In this document: piece by piece, positions 16,403 to 23,834 of the stretch | Layout of the letters: each line of letters begins with the position of its first letter | Numbering within the stretch: position 1 is the stretch's first letter | From: Bacteroidales bacterium UBA1392 | GTDB lineage: Bacteria > Bacteroidota > Bacteroidia > Bacteroidales > UBA932 | DNA: 37,121 nucleotides | NCBI GenBank assembly: GCA_002305275.1 | Contig: DBQO01000034.1 | Location: 442-37,562 of the forward strand | Direction: 5' to 3' | Made by a program: the position numbers and the translations under genes | The notes under the pieces: model-generated | Seen by the model: only the letters and a program-made list of their open reading frames with translations | Database searches by the model: none | Told to the model about the DNA's origin: nothing

Positions 16403-18070
16403 ATGGGACAATTCTTCACAAATCTATGGCTGACTAACCGCTCTATGGTTATTCTTATAGCCATTCTTATTGTTGTAATTCCATTCCTCTTGTTTTATCT
16501 CAGCAAGGCTAAAAAAGAGCACCCTAAGGGGCTTATAGCAGCCGCATTGAGTAATATGGGCGAAAGGTTTGGTTATTACATAATGAATGCGGTGCTCCTG
16601 CTTTTCCTCTGCTCCAAGTTCGGTATAGACGATTCCGTTGCAGGCTGGATTTACGCCGTGTTCTATTTTATTATCTACATCTTCAGCCTTCCCGGTGGTA
16701 GAATTGCCGACAGGTTACAGAACTACAAAGGCACCATTATCACGGGTCTAATTGTGATGGCAGTCGGTTATCTTCTTCTTTCCATTCCGATCTTCGGAGA
16801 GACGAGAGGAGTCAATGCCATCCTTGTGTTCACTTGCTTTGCACTTCTTCTGATTGCATTCGGTAACGGACTTTTCAAAGGAAATCTTCAGGCTATTGTT
16901 GGCCAGATGTATGACAACTTTGAGGAAGAAGCTGCTAAGAAGGGACCCGAAGCCCTTGCACTGGCCAAGTCCAAACGCGACAGCGGTTTCCAGATTTTCT
17001 ACGTTTTCATCAATATCGGTGGCGTAATTGCTCCATTCGTTGCTCCGCTATTGCGCAGCGCATGGCTGAAGGTTCAGGGACTTGCTTACAATGCCGACCT
17101 TCCCCGTCTTTGCCACAAATTTCTCGACACCAACGGCGCTTTGTCAGAGATTGACAGTGCCAACATCACTACACTTGCTGCGAGCGTAGGTCATACGGGC
17201 GTTGTGGATGCGGCTTTCTGTGACCGTTATCTCAACATATTCAACACAGGTGTACACTATTCTTTCCTTGCATCCGTGTTTGCAATGCTCCTTTCCTTGA
17301 CCATTTTCTTGATTGTTAAGAAGAAACTTCCTACGCCTGTTAAAAAGGACAAGAAAGAGGTTCTGGACTACACTCCCGAAGAGAGAGCAGCCAATGCAAA
17401 AGAGATCAGACAGCGTCTTTATGCGCTCTTTGCAGTTCTTGGTGTAGCAGTTTTCTTCTGGTTTGCATTCCACCAAAATGGTCAGTCACTCTCGGTGTTT
17501 GCGCGTGACTTTGTCTCAACGGCTGCTATTCCACCCGAGATATGGCAGTGTATCAATCCCTTCTTTGTGATTACGCTCACTCCGATCCTGATGTGGCTTT
17601 TCGCTTCACTCACACGTCGCGGTAGGGCTGTTTCCACTCCAAAGAAGATCGCAATAGGTATGTTTATCGCTGCCTGTGCATACATCTTCCTAATGATTGT
17701 TGCTTCAGTTAAGCAATATCCTTCAGGATATGAGTTTGCAGGTCTCAGTGAAACCGTGAAGGCATCTATGAAGGCAGGCCCCTGGGTACTTATTGTTACC
17801 TATTTCTTCCTCACGGTAGCTGAACTATTCATCTCGCCTCTCGGAATATCCTTTGTAACAAAAGTAGCTCCGCGTCATCTCCAGGGTATTTGCCAGGGTT
17901 TGTGGCTCTCCGCTACAGCCGTAGGTAATCTCTTCATTGCTCTAGGAGTAACCATGCTTAACTCATTCCCTCATCAGTGGCAGACCTGGGCGGTATTCGC
18001 CGCTTTCTGTCTAATTTCGATGGGAGTAATGGCAGGTATGGTAAAATGGCTTGAAAAGATTACGTCGTAA
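16403..18070 (+). CDS. POT/PTR2-family oligopeptide transporter (MFS) with atypical ExxER motif
   Basis: A 555-residue membrane protein of the proton-dependent oligopeptide transporter type. It shows the POT signatures HPKGLIAAALSNMGERFGYY (40-59), LPGGRIADR, GNGLFKGNLQAIVGQMY and FYVFINIGGVIAPFVAP, and a C-terminal half with WFAFHQNGQSLSVFARDF and LTVAELFISPLGISFVTKVAP. Family members import di- and tripeptides with protons. The usual ExxERFxYY motif reads N51-M-G-E54-R55-F-G-Y-Y, so the first glutamate is Asn. The loop at ~310-330 is Lys-rich. It is monocistronic: divergent from DUF4831 and closed by a strong terminator. The substrate is inferred from the family. Confidence 0.88.
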   Translation: MGQFFTNLWLTNRSMVILIAILIVVIPFLLFYLSKAKKEHPKGLIAAALSNMGERFGYYIMNAVLLLFLCSKFGIDDSVAGWIYAVFYFIIYIFSLPGGRIADRLQNYKGTIITGLIVMAVGYLLLSIPIFGETRGVNAILVFTCFALLLIAFGNGLFKGNLQAIVGQMYDNFEEEAAKKGPEALALAKSKRDSGFQIFYVFINIGGVIAPFVAPLLRSAWLKVQGLAYNADLPRLCHKFLDTNGALSEIDSANITTLAASVGHTGVVDAAFCDRYLNIFNTGVHYSFLASVFAMLLSLTIFLIVKKKLPTPVKKDKKEVLDYTPEERAANAKEIRQRLYALFAVLGVAVFFWFAFHQNGQSLSVFARDFVSTAAIPPEIWQCINPFFVITLTPILMWLFASLTRRGRAVSTPKKIAIGMFIAACAYIFLMIVASVKQYPSGYEFAGLSETVKASMKAGPWVLIVTYFFLTVAELFISPLGISFVTKVAPRHLQGICQGLWLSATAVGNLFIALGVTMLNSFPHQWQTWAVFAAFCLISMGVMAGMVKWLEKITS

Positions 18071-18096
18071 TTTAAGATCATATCTTTATATGTGAG

Positions 18097-18133
18097 AATG
18101 CCCGACCGATTGGTTGGGCATTTTTTATTTTTT
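18097..18133 (+). terminator. Rho-independent terminator after the POT gene
   Basis: AATGCCCGACC pairs with GGTTGGGCATT (one G-T wobble) around a GATT loop, followed by a run of T residues to 18133. It sits 27 bp after the stop. The -33 box of the SPFH promoter begins inside its T tract. Confidence 0.88.
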
Positions 18134-18161
18134 GGAGTTTTAAAAAATATAGATATCTTTG
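18131..18161 (+). promoter_or_regulatory. SPFH operon promoter, exact Bacteroidetes consensus
   Basis: TTTG (18131-18134), 19-bp spacer, TATCTTTG (18154-18161) match TTTG-N19-TAnnTTTG exactly, 33 bp before the ATG. The -7 element sits between two GATATC palindromes. Confidence 0.78.
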
Positions 18162-18194
18162 TGATATCAAAATGATATTAAATTTTTCAATGTA

Positions 18195-19076
18195 ATGAAA
18201 CAAGTTCAGGAAAAATTCATCACTCCTTCAAATGGATGGATGATGTTGTTTGTCTCTATTATTGGCATTGCCCTCTGCATAGTGGTGCCAGCCATATTCC
18301 TCAGCAAAGGCGGAAGTGATTGGTGGGGATTGCTTTTCGTCGTTTCCACATTCTTTTTCATCCTTCTATCGGGTTTGACTATTGTCAACCCAAATGAGAG
18401 CAAAGTCGTGCTCTTTTTTGGTGAATATGTAGGCACCATCGTGGATAACGGATTCTTTTTTGTCAATCCTTTCACCAAGAGGAGTACCGTTTCTCTCAGA
18501 GCACGCAATCTCAATGCGGATCCAATCAAGGTTAATGACAAGATGGGTAACCCGATTATGATCGGCATTGTGCTCGTTTGGAGAGTAAAGGATACATTCA
18601 AGGCCTCCTTCGAGGTGGATGATTATGTGAAATTTGTTGATGTCCAAAGCGAGGCTGCAATCCGCAGTCTTGCCGGTTCTTATCCTTACGATAACCTCGA
18701 AGATGAAGAGGCAGCAATTACTTTACGCAGCGGTGGTGAAGAGGTAAACGATCTGCTCGAAAAATCTCTTCAGGACCGCCTGAATATTGCGGGTATTGAG
18801 GTTATGGAGGCGCGCATCAGTTACCTTGCATACGCTCCGGAGATTGCAAGCGCCATGCTGCAGCGTCAGCAGGCAACAGCCATAGTTGCAGCACGCCACA
18901 AGATCGTCGAGGGTGCAGTCAGTATGGTGCAAATGGCACTCCAGCAGCTCTCAGATAAGGAAATCATCGAGCTTGACGAGGAGAAAAAGGCAGCAATGGT
19001 GAGCAATCTGATGGTTGTGCTTACTTCGGACAGAGCGGCGACTCCAGTGATTAACGCAGGTACACTCTATCAATAA
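18195..19076 (+). CDS. SPFH/band 7 domain membrane protein
   Basis: A 293-residue protein with two N-terminal membrane segments (~14-36 and ~43-66) followed by an SPFH domain (~67-230): GLTIVNPNESKVVLFFGEYVGT, the NPFTKRSTVSLRARN strand, and VQSEAAIRSLAGSYPYDN. The C-terminal part is helical and contains the stomatin-like AYAPEIASAMLQRQQATAIVAARHKIVEGA. SPFH proteins oligomerise at membranes and organise microdomains or regulate proteases; the partner here is unknown. A 55-residue Arc-like protein begins 9 bp after the stop and a phosphoesterase follows, forming a likely operon driven by the consensus promoter upstream. Confidence 0.9.
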   Translation: MKQVQEKFITPSNGWMMLFVSIIGIALCIVVPAIFLSKGGSDWWGLLFVVSTFFFILLSGLTIVNPNESKVVLFFGEYVGTIVDNGFFFVNPFTKRSTVSLRARNLNADPIKVNDKMGNPIMIGIVLVWRVKDTFKASFEVDDYVKFVDVQSEAAIRSLAGSYPYDNLEDEEAAITLRSGGEEVNDLLEKSLQDRLNIAGIEVMEARISYLAYAPEIASAMLQRQQATAIVAARHKIVEGAVSMVQMALQQLSDKEIIELDEEKKAAMVSNLMVVLTSDRAATPVINAGTLYQ

Positions 19077-19085
19077 AATCCTGTT

Positions 19086-19253
19086 ATGGCCAAAGAGAAA
19101 AAACCATTTGTCCTAAGGATAGATTCGGAGACGTTGGCTGCCCTCGAGAAGTGGGCAGCCGATGAATTCCGCAGTGTCAATGGCCAGCTTGAATATATCA
19201 TCACCGATGCCCTCCGCAAAGCAAAACGGCTAAAAACGGGTAAAAACGAATAA
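19086..19253 (+). CDS. Small Arc/ribbon-helix-helix-like protein (55 aa)
   Basis: This short frame runs ATG to TAA with 55 codons. The product begins MAKEKKPFVLRID, then SETLAALEKWAADEFRSVNG and QLEYIITDALRKAKR, which is the strand-helix-helix pattern of Arc/MetJ-type DNA-binding proteins (basic strand PFVLRID, helix A, VNGQ turn, helix B). It starts 9 bp after the SPFH gene and ends 14 bp before the phosphoesterase, so the three are probably co-transcribed. Such proteins usually bind DNA as dimers and often autoregulate; pairing with an SPFH protein suggests a functional link, but the target is not known. Confidence 0.75.
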   Translation: MAKEKKPFVLRIDSETLAALEKWAADEFRSVNGQLEYIITDALRKAKRLKTGKNE

Positions 19254-19267
19254 TATTTGCAACCCAA

Positions 19268-20860
19268 ATGAATATTAAAAAGATACTTCTGATACTCTCA
19301 GTCGCCCTGCCGGCATTTTCATGTAACACCAAAAACTCTGTAATTGATGATATTGTCGACAATGAAGGTATCTACGGCTATGCTGCTTATACGGACGGAG
19401 CCCCAATTGCCGGAATGGCCGTAAGCGACGGGTTCAGCACAGTCATCACCGATAAAGAGGGATTTTACAGCATCGAATCCCCCTCGCCCAACACATTCTA
19501 CATATATGCATCAATTCCGGCAGATTGTAAGATAGCAGAAAACTCCGAGGGCAATCCCGATTTTTATCACAAATACACAAAAGAGCGGAGCAAGTACGAC
19601 TTTAAATTTGAGCGCATTGCCGTAGAAAACGATTTTATAGTCTACGCCCTTGCTGATCCCCAATGCAAAGATAATGCTCACATTTCCCGCTTTGAGTCGG
19701 AGACGCTCGCGGATATTATGAAGACAAAGAAAAATGAGAGCTTGCCTATCTATGGAGTGACTCTTGGAGATATTGTCTATTCCGAGGGCAAACGAAATTG
19801 TGCCCCCTATATGGCTGAAATGCGCAGAGTGATGTCACAGCGTAATATCGGTTTTCCTGTGTTCCAGACCATGGGCAACCATGACGTATTCTCAAGTGCT
19901 ACAGAGCCTGTTGAGGCCGCTGATTTTAATTTGGGGTATCAACGCGATTTCGAGTCGGTCTTCGGTCCCGTCAATTTCTCCTGGAATCGGGGTTCGGTCC
20001 ATTTCGTGCATATGAGAAATGTCATCTTCCAGAGCAATACCGTGTATGATTCTTATGAGGATGGTTTTACGATGGCTCAGGTGGAATGGCTCAAGCAGGA
20101 TTTGAAGCATGTTCCTAAAGATAAGATGGTGGTGCTCTGCGTTCATATTCCGCTACTCAAAAATAGTGACGGCAATATCAACCTTGTGAGGTTGGCTCTC
20201 TCCGATTTCCAAAGTGCCATTGTCTTTTCAGGACATACTCACTATATGCGCAATGAGCCGGATCTGCCACTTCCTGAGAAGGTCCATGCTGCCGTCAGCG
20301 GTGCCTGGTGGCATTCCGTTCTAAATGGTGACGGTTCGCCTAACGGCTATGGGATTCACTATTTCAGCGGCAATAAGATTGTCAACTCCATTTACAAGGG
20401 TGTAAATGGGAAAATGGCCTCCAGGGAGTACCAGATACGTATGTATCGGGGTAATGCCAAAACCGGCGGAAAATATGAGAAGTTTCAATTCCCCTATACG
20501 GACAGAGATTTGATTGCCTGCATTTTCAACAGTTCTTCCGCCTGGAGCGTAAAGGTTTTTGAAGATGGCGCTTATAGCGGTGATATGAAACGTATACCTG
20601 CGAAACGCTACTCTGGCGATGTAATCGGCGCCGATTCAAGTCAGGATTGGTGGGCAATAGGATATAATGTAGGCGTAGTCGGTCGAGGTCATGTTTCCGG
20701 CACCCGTTCCAGCTACATGACTTCAAGCTACGCAACCTGGAAATACACCCTCAAAAACCCTCAGGCTGCCGTTCGCATCGAAGCCACCGATGGATACGGC
20801 AATAAATATATCTGCACAAAATTTACACCCGATTACGACTATTCGGATCTTAGTATGTAG
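19268..20860 (+). CDS. Calcineurin-like phosphoesterase lipoprotein with N- and C-terminal accessory domains
   Basis: A 530-residue exported protein. The signal peptide MNIKKILLILSVALPAFSC ends at Cys19, a probable lipidation site. Residues ~30-115 form a small beta domain resembling the N-terminal domain found in this subfamily (GIYGYAAYTDGAPIAGM, VITDKEGFYSIE). The metallophosphatase core has ALADPQ (Asp130, with Gln132 where many members have His), LGDIVYSEG (167-168), GNHD (203-206), VLCVHIP and FSGHTHYM. The C-terminal ~150 residues match the typical C-terminal domain (RMYRGNAKTGG, ATDGYGNKYI). Substrate unknown; members hydrolyse phosphate esters outside the cytoplasm. Third gene of the SPFH operon. 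Its final codons are written in heptamer repeats. Confidence 0.9.
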   Translation: MNIKKILLILSVALPAFSCNTKNSVIDDIVDNEGIYGYAAYTDGAPIAGMAVSDGFSTVITDKEGFYSIESPSPNTFYIYASIPADCKIAENSEGNPDFYHKYTKERSKYDFKFERIAVENDFIVYALADPQCKDNAHISRFESETLADIMKTKKNESLPIYGVTLGDIVYSEGKRNCAPYMAEMRRVMSQRNIGFPVFQTMGNHDVFSSATEPVEAADFNLGYQRDFESVFGPVNFSWNRGSVHFVHMRNVIFQSNTVYDSYEDGFTMAQVEWLKQDLKHVPKDKMVVLCVHIPLLKNSDGNINLVRLALSDFQSAIVFSGHTHYMRNEPDLPLPEKVHAAVSGAWWHSVLNGDGSPNGYGIHYFSGNKIVNSIYKGVNGKMASREYQIRMYRGNAKTGGKYEKFQFPYTDRDLIACIFNSSSAWSVKVFEDGAYSGDMKRIPAKRYSGDVIGADSSQDWWAIGYNVGVVGRGHVSGTRSSYMTSSYATWKYTLKNPQAAVRIEATDGYGNKYICTKFTPDYDYSDLSM

Positions 20861-20871
20861 CATGTAGTGTG
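20851..20871 (+). repeat. Three heptamers spanning the phosphoesterase stop codon
   Basis: TAGTATG, TAGCATG and TAGTGTG follow each other in 7-bp steps, overlapping the last codons (Ser-Met-stop); the in-frame TAG is at 20858-20860. Same heptamer family as after GH92 and folE. Confidence 0.6.
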
Positions 20872-20920
20872 GGGTTGAAGCTCTAGTTAGAGTTATCAAA
20901 CAGGGCTGTGGGGAATAAGG

Positions 20921-20943
20921 AGCAAATGGCTAACGGCCAATAG
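20921..20943 (+). repeat. Dispersed intergenic motif, copy upstream of corA
   Basis: The block from AGCAAATGGC to ACGGCCAATAG (23 bp) recurs with three changes at 34583-34605 before trkA. Both copies lie 3' to a heptamer tract. Confidence 0.55.
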
Positions 20944-20994
20944 CAATTTAGGAACTTTAAGTGATTGTGAGCTCCAATAGCGGAACTGAATAGT

Positions 20995-21002
20995 TAACTT
21001 TG
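20995..21002 (+). promoter_or_regulatory. -7 element for corA
   Basis: TAACTTTG matches TAnnTTTG and lies 28 bp before the ATG. No TTTG is present at the expected -33 distance, so the assignment is moderate. Confidence 0.5.
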
Positions 21003-21030
21003 TGCAACAACTCTCTTTAAATATTATCGT

Positions 21031-22095
21031 ATGCCCAACATATCACCCAAAAAGAAAGAAAACATAGGCCTTTCGCCTTACGATCTGAAGTTTCGCGGAC
21101 GGAAACGAGCCGACAAAGTTCGCATGACGGTTTTCGATATAACTCCGGACAATGTTACCGAAACTCAAATCCACTCCGTGGAGGAACTGCGCAAATACCG
21201 CGACTCTTCTTCAATTACCTGGATCAATGTGGATGGATTGCACAACGAGCAGATTATTGGAGATATATCCACCATTTTTTCCATTCCTGCCTATATCCTT
21301 TCGGATGTGATGGAGCCCTCTTCCCGCCCTCAAACCGAAGCATTCGACAACGGTTTTTTCGTCTCCATAAAAATGCTGGAATCCGAGGATAAAAAGAATA
21401 CCGTAGGCGTGGATAACCTGAGCTTGATTGTTATGGACAGAATACTGATTACATTTCAGGAAGAAGAGGGCGATGTCTTTGATCCGGTTCGGGAAAGAAT
21501 TCGCAAACACACAACCAAAATCCGCACTTCCGGAGCCGACTATCTGGCCTTTGCCCTGCTCGATGTGGTAATCGACAATTACATCTACATTTTGGGTGTT
21601 TACGGCGAAAAGGTGGAAGAGCTGGAAGGGCAACTTGTCCTGAATATCAATAAAGATACCCTGAAAATCATCAATTCATTTAAGCACGAACTAAATGATC
21701 TGCGAATAAACATAAAGCCGGCCAAAGAAATGGTGAGCAGTCTGGTAAAGCTGGATACCGAATTGATACAGGAGGAAAATCAGAAGCACTATAAAGAATT
21801 GCAGGACAATATCAATCAGGCGGTAGATTTACTGGACTATTATCGTGAAGTGCTTTATGACGAACTCAGCATGTATCATTCTGCCATGAGCACAAAACTG
21901 AACGACACGATGAAATTGCTCACCATATTTTCAGTAATTTTCATTCCGCTTACCTTTATCGTAGGTGTTTATGGAATGAACTTCAGCAATATGCCCGAGC
22001 TTCGAACAGAAAATGGCTACTTTGCCGTATGGGGAGTGATGTTGGTCGCAGTGCTTGTAATGTTGTGGTACTTTAAAAAGAAAAAATGGTTCTAG
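21031..22095 (+). CDS. corA: Magnesium/cobalt transporter CorA
   Basis: A 354-residue CorA-family channel of ordinary length. A long cytoplasmic N-terminal domain (1-~290) with LSLIVMDRILITFQE and a long helical region (VEELEGQLVLNINKDTLKIIN onward) is followed by two membrane segments at the C-terminus. The signature YGMNF follows the first (IFSVIFIPLTFIVGVYGMNF), and the second ends in a basic KKKKWF tail. CorA assembles as a pentamer and lets Mg2+ (or Co2+) enter the cytoplasm. It is probably transcribed alone from the promoter at 20995 and converges with the fimbrillin cassette 27 bp away. Confidence 0.94.
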   Translation: MPNISPKKKENIGLSPYDLKFRGRKRADKVRMTVFDITPDNVTETQIHSVEELRKYRDSSSITWINVDGLHNEQIIGDISTIFSIPAYILSDVMEPSSRPQTEAFDNGFFVSIKMLESEDKKNTVGVDNLSLIVMDRILITFQEEEGDVFDPVRERIRKHTTKIRTSGADYLAFALLDVVIDNYIYILGVYGEKVEELEGQLVLNINKDTLKIINSFKHELNDLRINIKPAKEMVSSLVKLDTELIQEENQKHYKELQDNINQAVDLLDYYREVLYDELSMYHSAMSTKLNDTMKLLTIFSVIFIPLTFIVGVYGMNFSNMPELRTENGYFAVWGVMLVAVLVMLWYFKKKKWF

Positions 22096-22122
22096 AGTCA
22101 GTTTTGTCATTCAACATCATCC

Positions 22123-23781
22123 TCAATTACCTGAAGTAAACAGGCGTACGGAAAACCCTTTGTTATTATCTCCACTCTTCGATTGTGCATAGGTATCTCT
22201 GAAATCCATGATATATCCGGATGTCGAGGACCGGAAAGCACCGCCTATCCCCCTGTCGCTGAGATCTTGATTTCCGCTTGCAGGGAAGTAACGAACGACG
22301 TCATTCTCCGTGTTATTAGCCCAAAACGTCGCGTTCGTGATATCATCAACGTTTATAGTTTGTCCATAGACACTGCGGCTGGTAATTTTTAAATGGCAGT
22401 TGTTGGTGCCATAGCCAATATATTGGTACCTCCAGGCCGATAACAGGTGAGTGCCCTTGTAACGTAGGGCATAGGTGGTTTTATTAGCGGAATCATTTCG
22501 GAAATCACTAATCATTGAGTAAAAATTCCCCGCGACTTCTACAAACTCAGGCTTATTATTATAAGTATTATTGGTGCCGTAATTAACCCAATACTCAGAA
22601 TTATAATATGGCACAATAGAGCGCCACTCGTCGAAACTGGGCAAGTGATAACGCTGCCCGCCGATTGTAATGTTGCTGAATTGAGCCACTGCATCACTGT
22701 AGTTAAAGTATCCGCTTATATTACAGGCGGTCAAATTGTTCACGAAACCATTACCTGCAGGATTTATGTTATACCCGGCAACATAACTGAGCGGATTGGC
22801 CGTAGGTGTAAACGTATGGTCAGTAAAGAATAATGAAGTGCCATCCCACTCGGCAAATAGGTGATACGCCTTGCCTTTCTGCAAGGCGGAGGCTCTGGCG
22901 GGTTTAATGTTATCGGAATAAATGTCTCCCAAACCCATATTCACAGTTGCGATTCGCAAATTTACCATAGGGGTATTAACATTTTTAGGCATTACCCATT
23001 GCACGCTTTTTCTCGTTTCTCCGGGAGACATTTGTTGCTGCATATTGGGAAATGACATTTCCTGCTCATTTGCTACTTGCTTACCAATCAGATCATAAAG
23101 AGGAGCCATAAGTGGATTTTCGCCCTGGTAGTCGTAATACCATTGATTTGCTCCAACAGCTCTTAAAGAGGTGTGACTGTTAAAAGTAAGGGTATTTTCT
23201 GAGCTATTCCTGATGGTTAGGCAATGAAACGTTCCCAAATGCTCGAAATCAATAGTGCCGACTGAAGCTCCGGCGGCAATTTCCACCTCGCCCGCTATGG
23301 GTGCGGGCAATTCCTCTACCGGGGAAAACGGTCTGGGGAAAACTGCTACATTTATCTTCCCCTTTGCCTGGTCGAAGACAATATAATCATTACTTAATTT
23401 ATCGTGAAGGGCATAAAGCGTGTATGCATTCTGAGTATTAATTCCCACCGGAATATTCACGGTAAAGCATGCACTTTTTCCGTCAGCGGAAATGGCGTCC
23501 TGGGTTAATGTTACGGGAGTTCCCTCTTTAATAACATTTCCTTGCTTAAAGAAGAATTTTAGCTGATCGTTCACAGCCCATTTAATTATAATGTCCAGTC
23601 CACCTTCTTGATGTCCAAGGCTGATACGGGTTTTTGGAGATTCAATCGGTACGGATGCCGTTATCATAAGTTTGCGCCCCTCCACCTCCTGTGTGGGTTG
23701 CTCATTTACAATCTCATTTTTGGTGCACCCTATAATTAAAAGGAGTGCCGCTGCTATCCATATAAAGTATTTATTTTTCAT
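22123..23781 (-). CDS. Fimbrillin-like lipoprotein with C-terminal FISUMP-like domain (copy A)
   Basis: A 552-residue lipoprotein (MKNKYFIWIAAALLLIIGC, lipobox Cys19). Residues ~35-330 resemble a fimbrillin/Mfa-like pilin domain (EGRKLMITASVPIESPKTRIS, then WAVNDQLKFFF). The last ~200 residues match a FISUMP-type (Fibrobacter succinogenes major paralogous) pattern: GQRYHLPSFDEWRSIVP, ALRYKGTHLLSAW, GGAFRSSTSG and a GFSVRLF ending. Fimbrillin domains form pili or tip adhesins outside the cell; FISUMP-like modules probably mediate binding. It follows the LRR gene (copy A) after 53 bp and pairs with it. Compared with copy B, the signal peptide and C-terminal domain are nearly the same but the middle differs strongly. 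The usual FISUMP Trp in FWSST is Arg here (FRSST). Confidence 0.8.
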   Translation of the reverse strand: MKNKYFIWIAAALLLIIGCTKNEIVNEQPTQEVEGRKLMITASVPIESPKTRISLGHQEGGLDIIIKWAVNDQLKFFFKQGNVIKEGTPVTLTQDAISADGKSACFTVNIPVGINTQNAYTLYALHDKLSNDYIVFDQAKGKINVAVFPRPFSPVEELPAPIAGEVEIAAGASVGTIDFEHLGTFHCLTIRNSSENTLTFNSHTSLRAVGANQWYYDYQGENPLMAPLYDLIGKQVANEQEMSFPNMQQQMSPGETRKSVQWVMPKNVNTPMVNLRIATVNMGLGDIYSDNIKPARASALQKGKAYHLFAEWDGTSLFFTDHTFTPTANPLSYVAGYNINPAGNGFVNNLTACNISGYFNYSDAVAQFSNITIGGQRYHLPSFDEWRSIVPYYNSEYWVNYGTNNTYNNKPEFVEVAGNFYSMISDFRNDSANKTTYALRYKGTHLLSAWRYQYIGYGTNNCHLKITSRSVYGQTINVDDITNATFWANNTENDVVRYFPASGNQDLSDRGIGGAFRSSTSGYIMDFRDTYAQSKSGDNNKGFSVRLFTSGN

Positions 23782-23834
23782 ATCTCTGTTCTTTTAATGC
23801 GTGCATGATCTTTTAGAGCCGATATGGTCACATG

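Noticed and set aside
22123..22400. FISUMP-type 3' ends as variable regions of a diversity-generating retroelement
   Set aside because: The differences between copies are spread over all base types and are not focused on adenine positions, the ends are conserved rather than variable, and no reverse transcriptase or template repeat was seen in the window.
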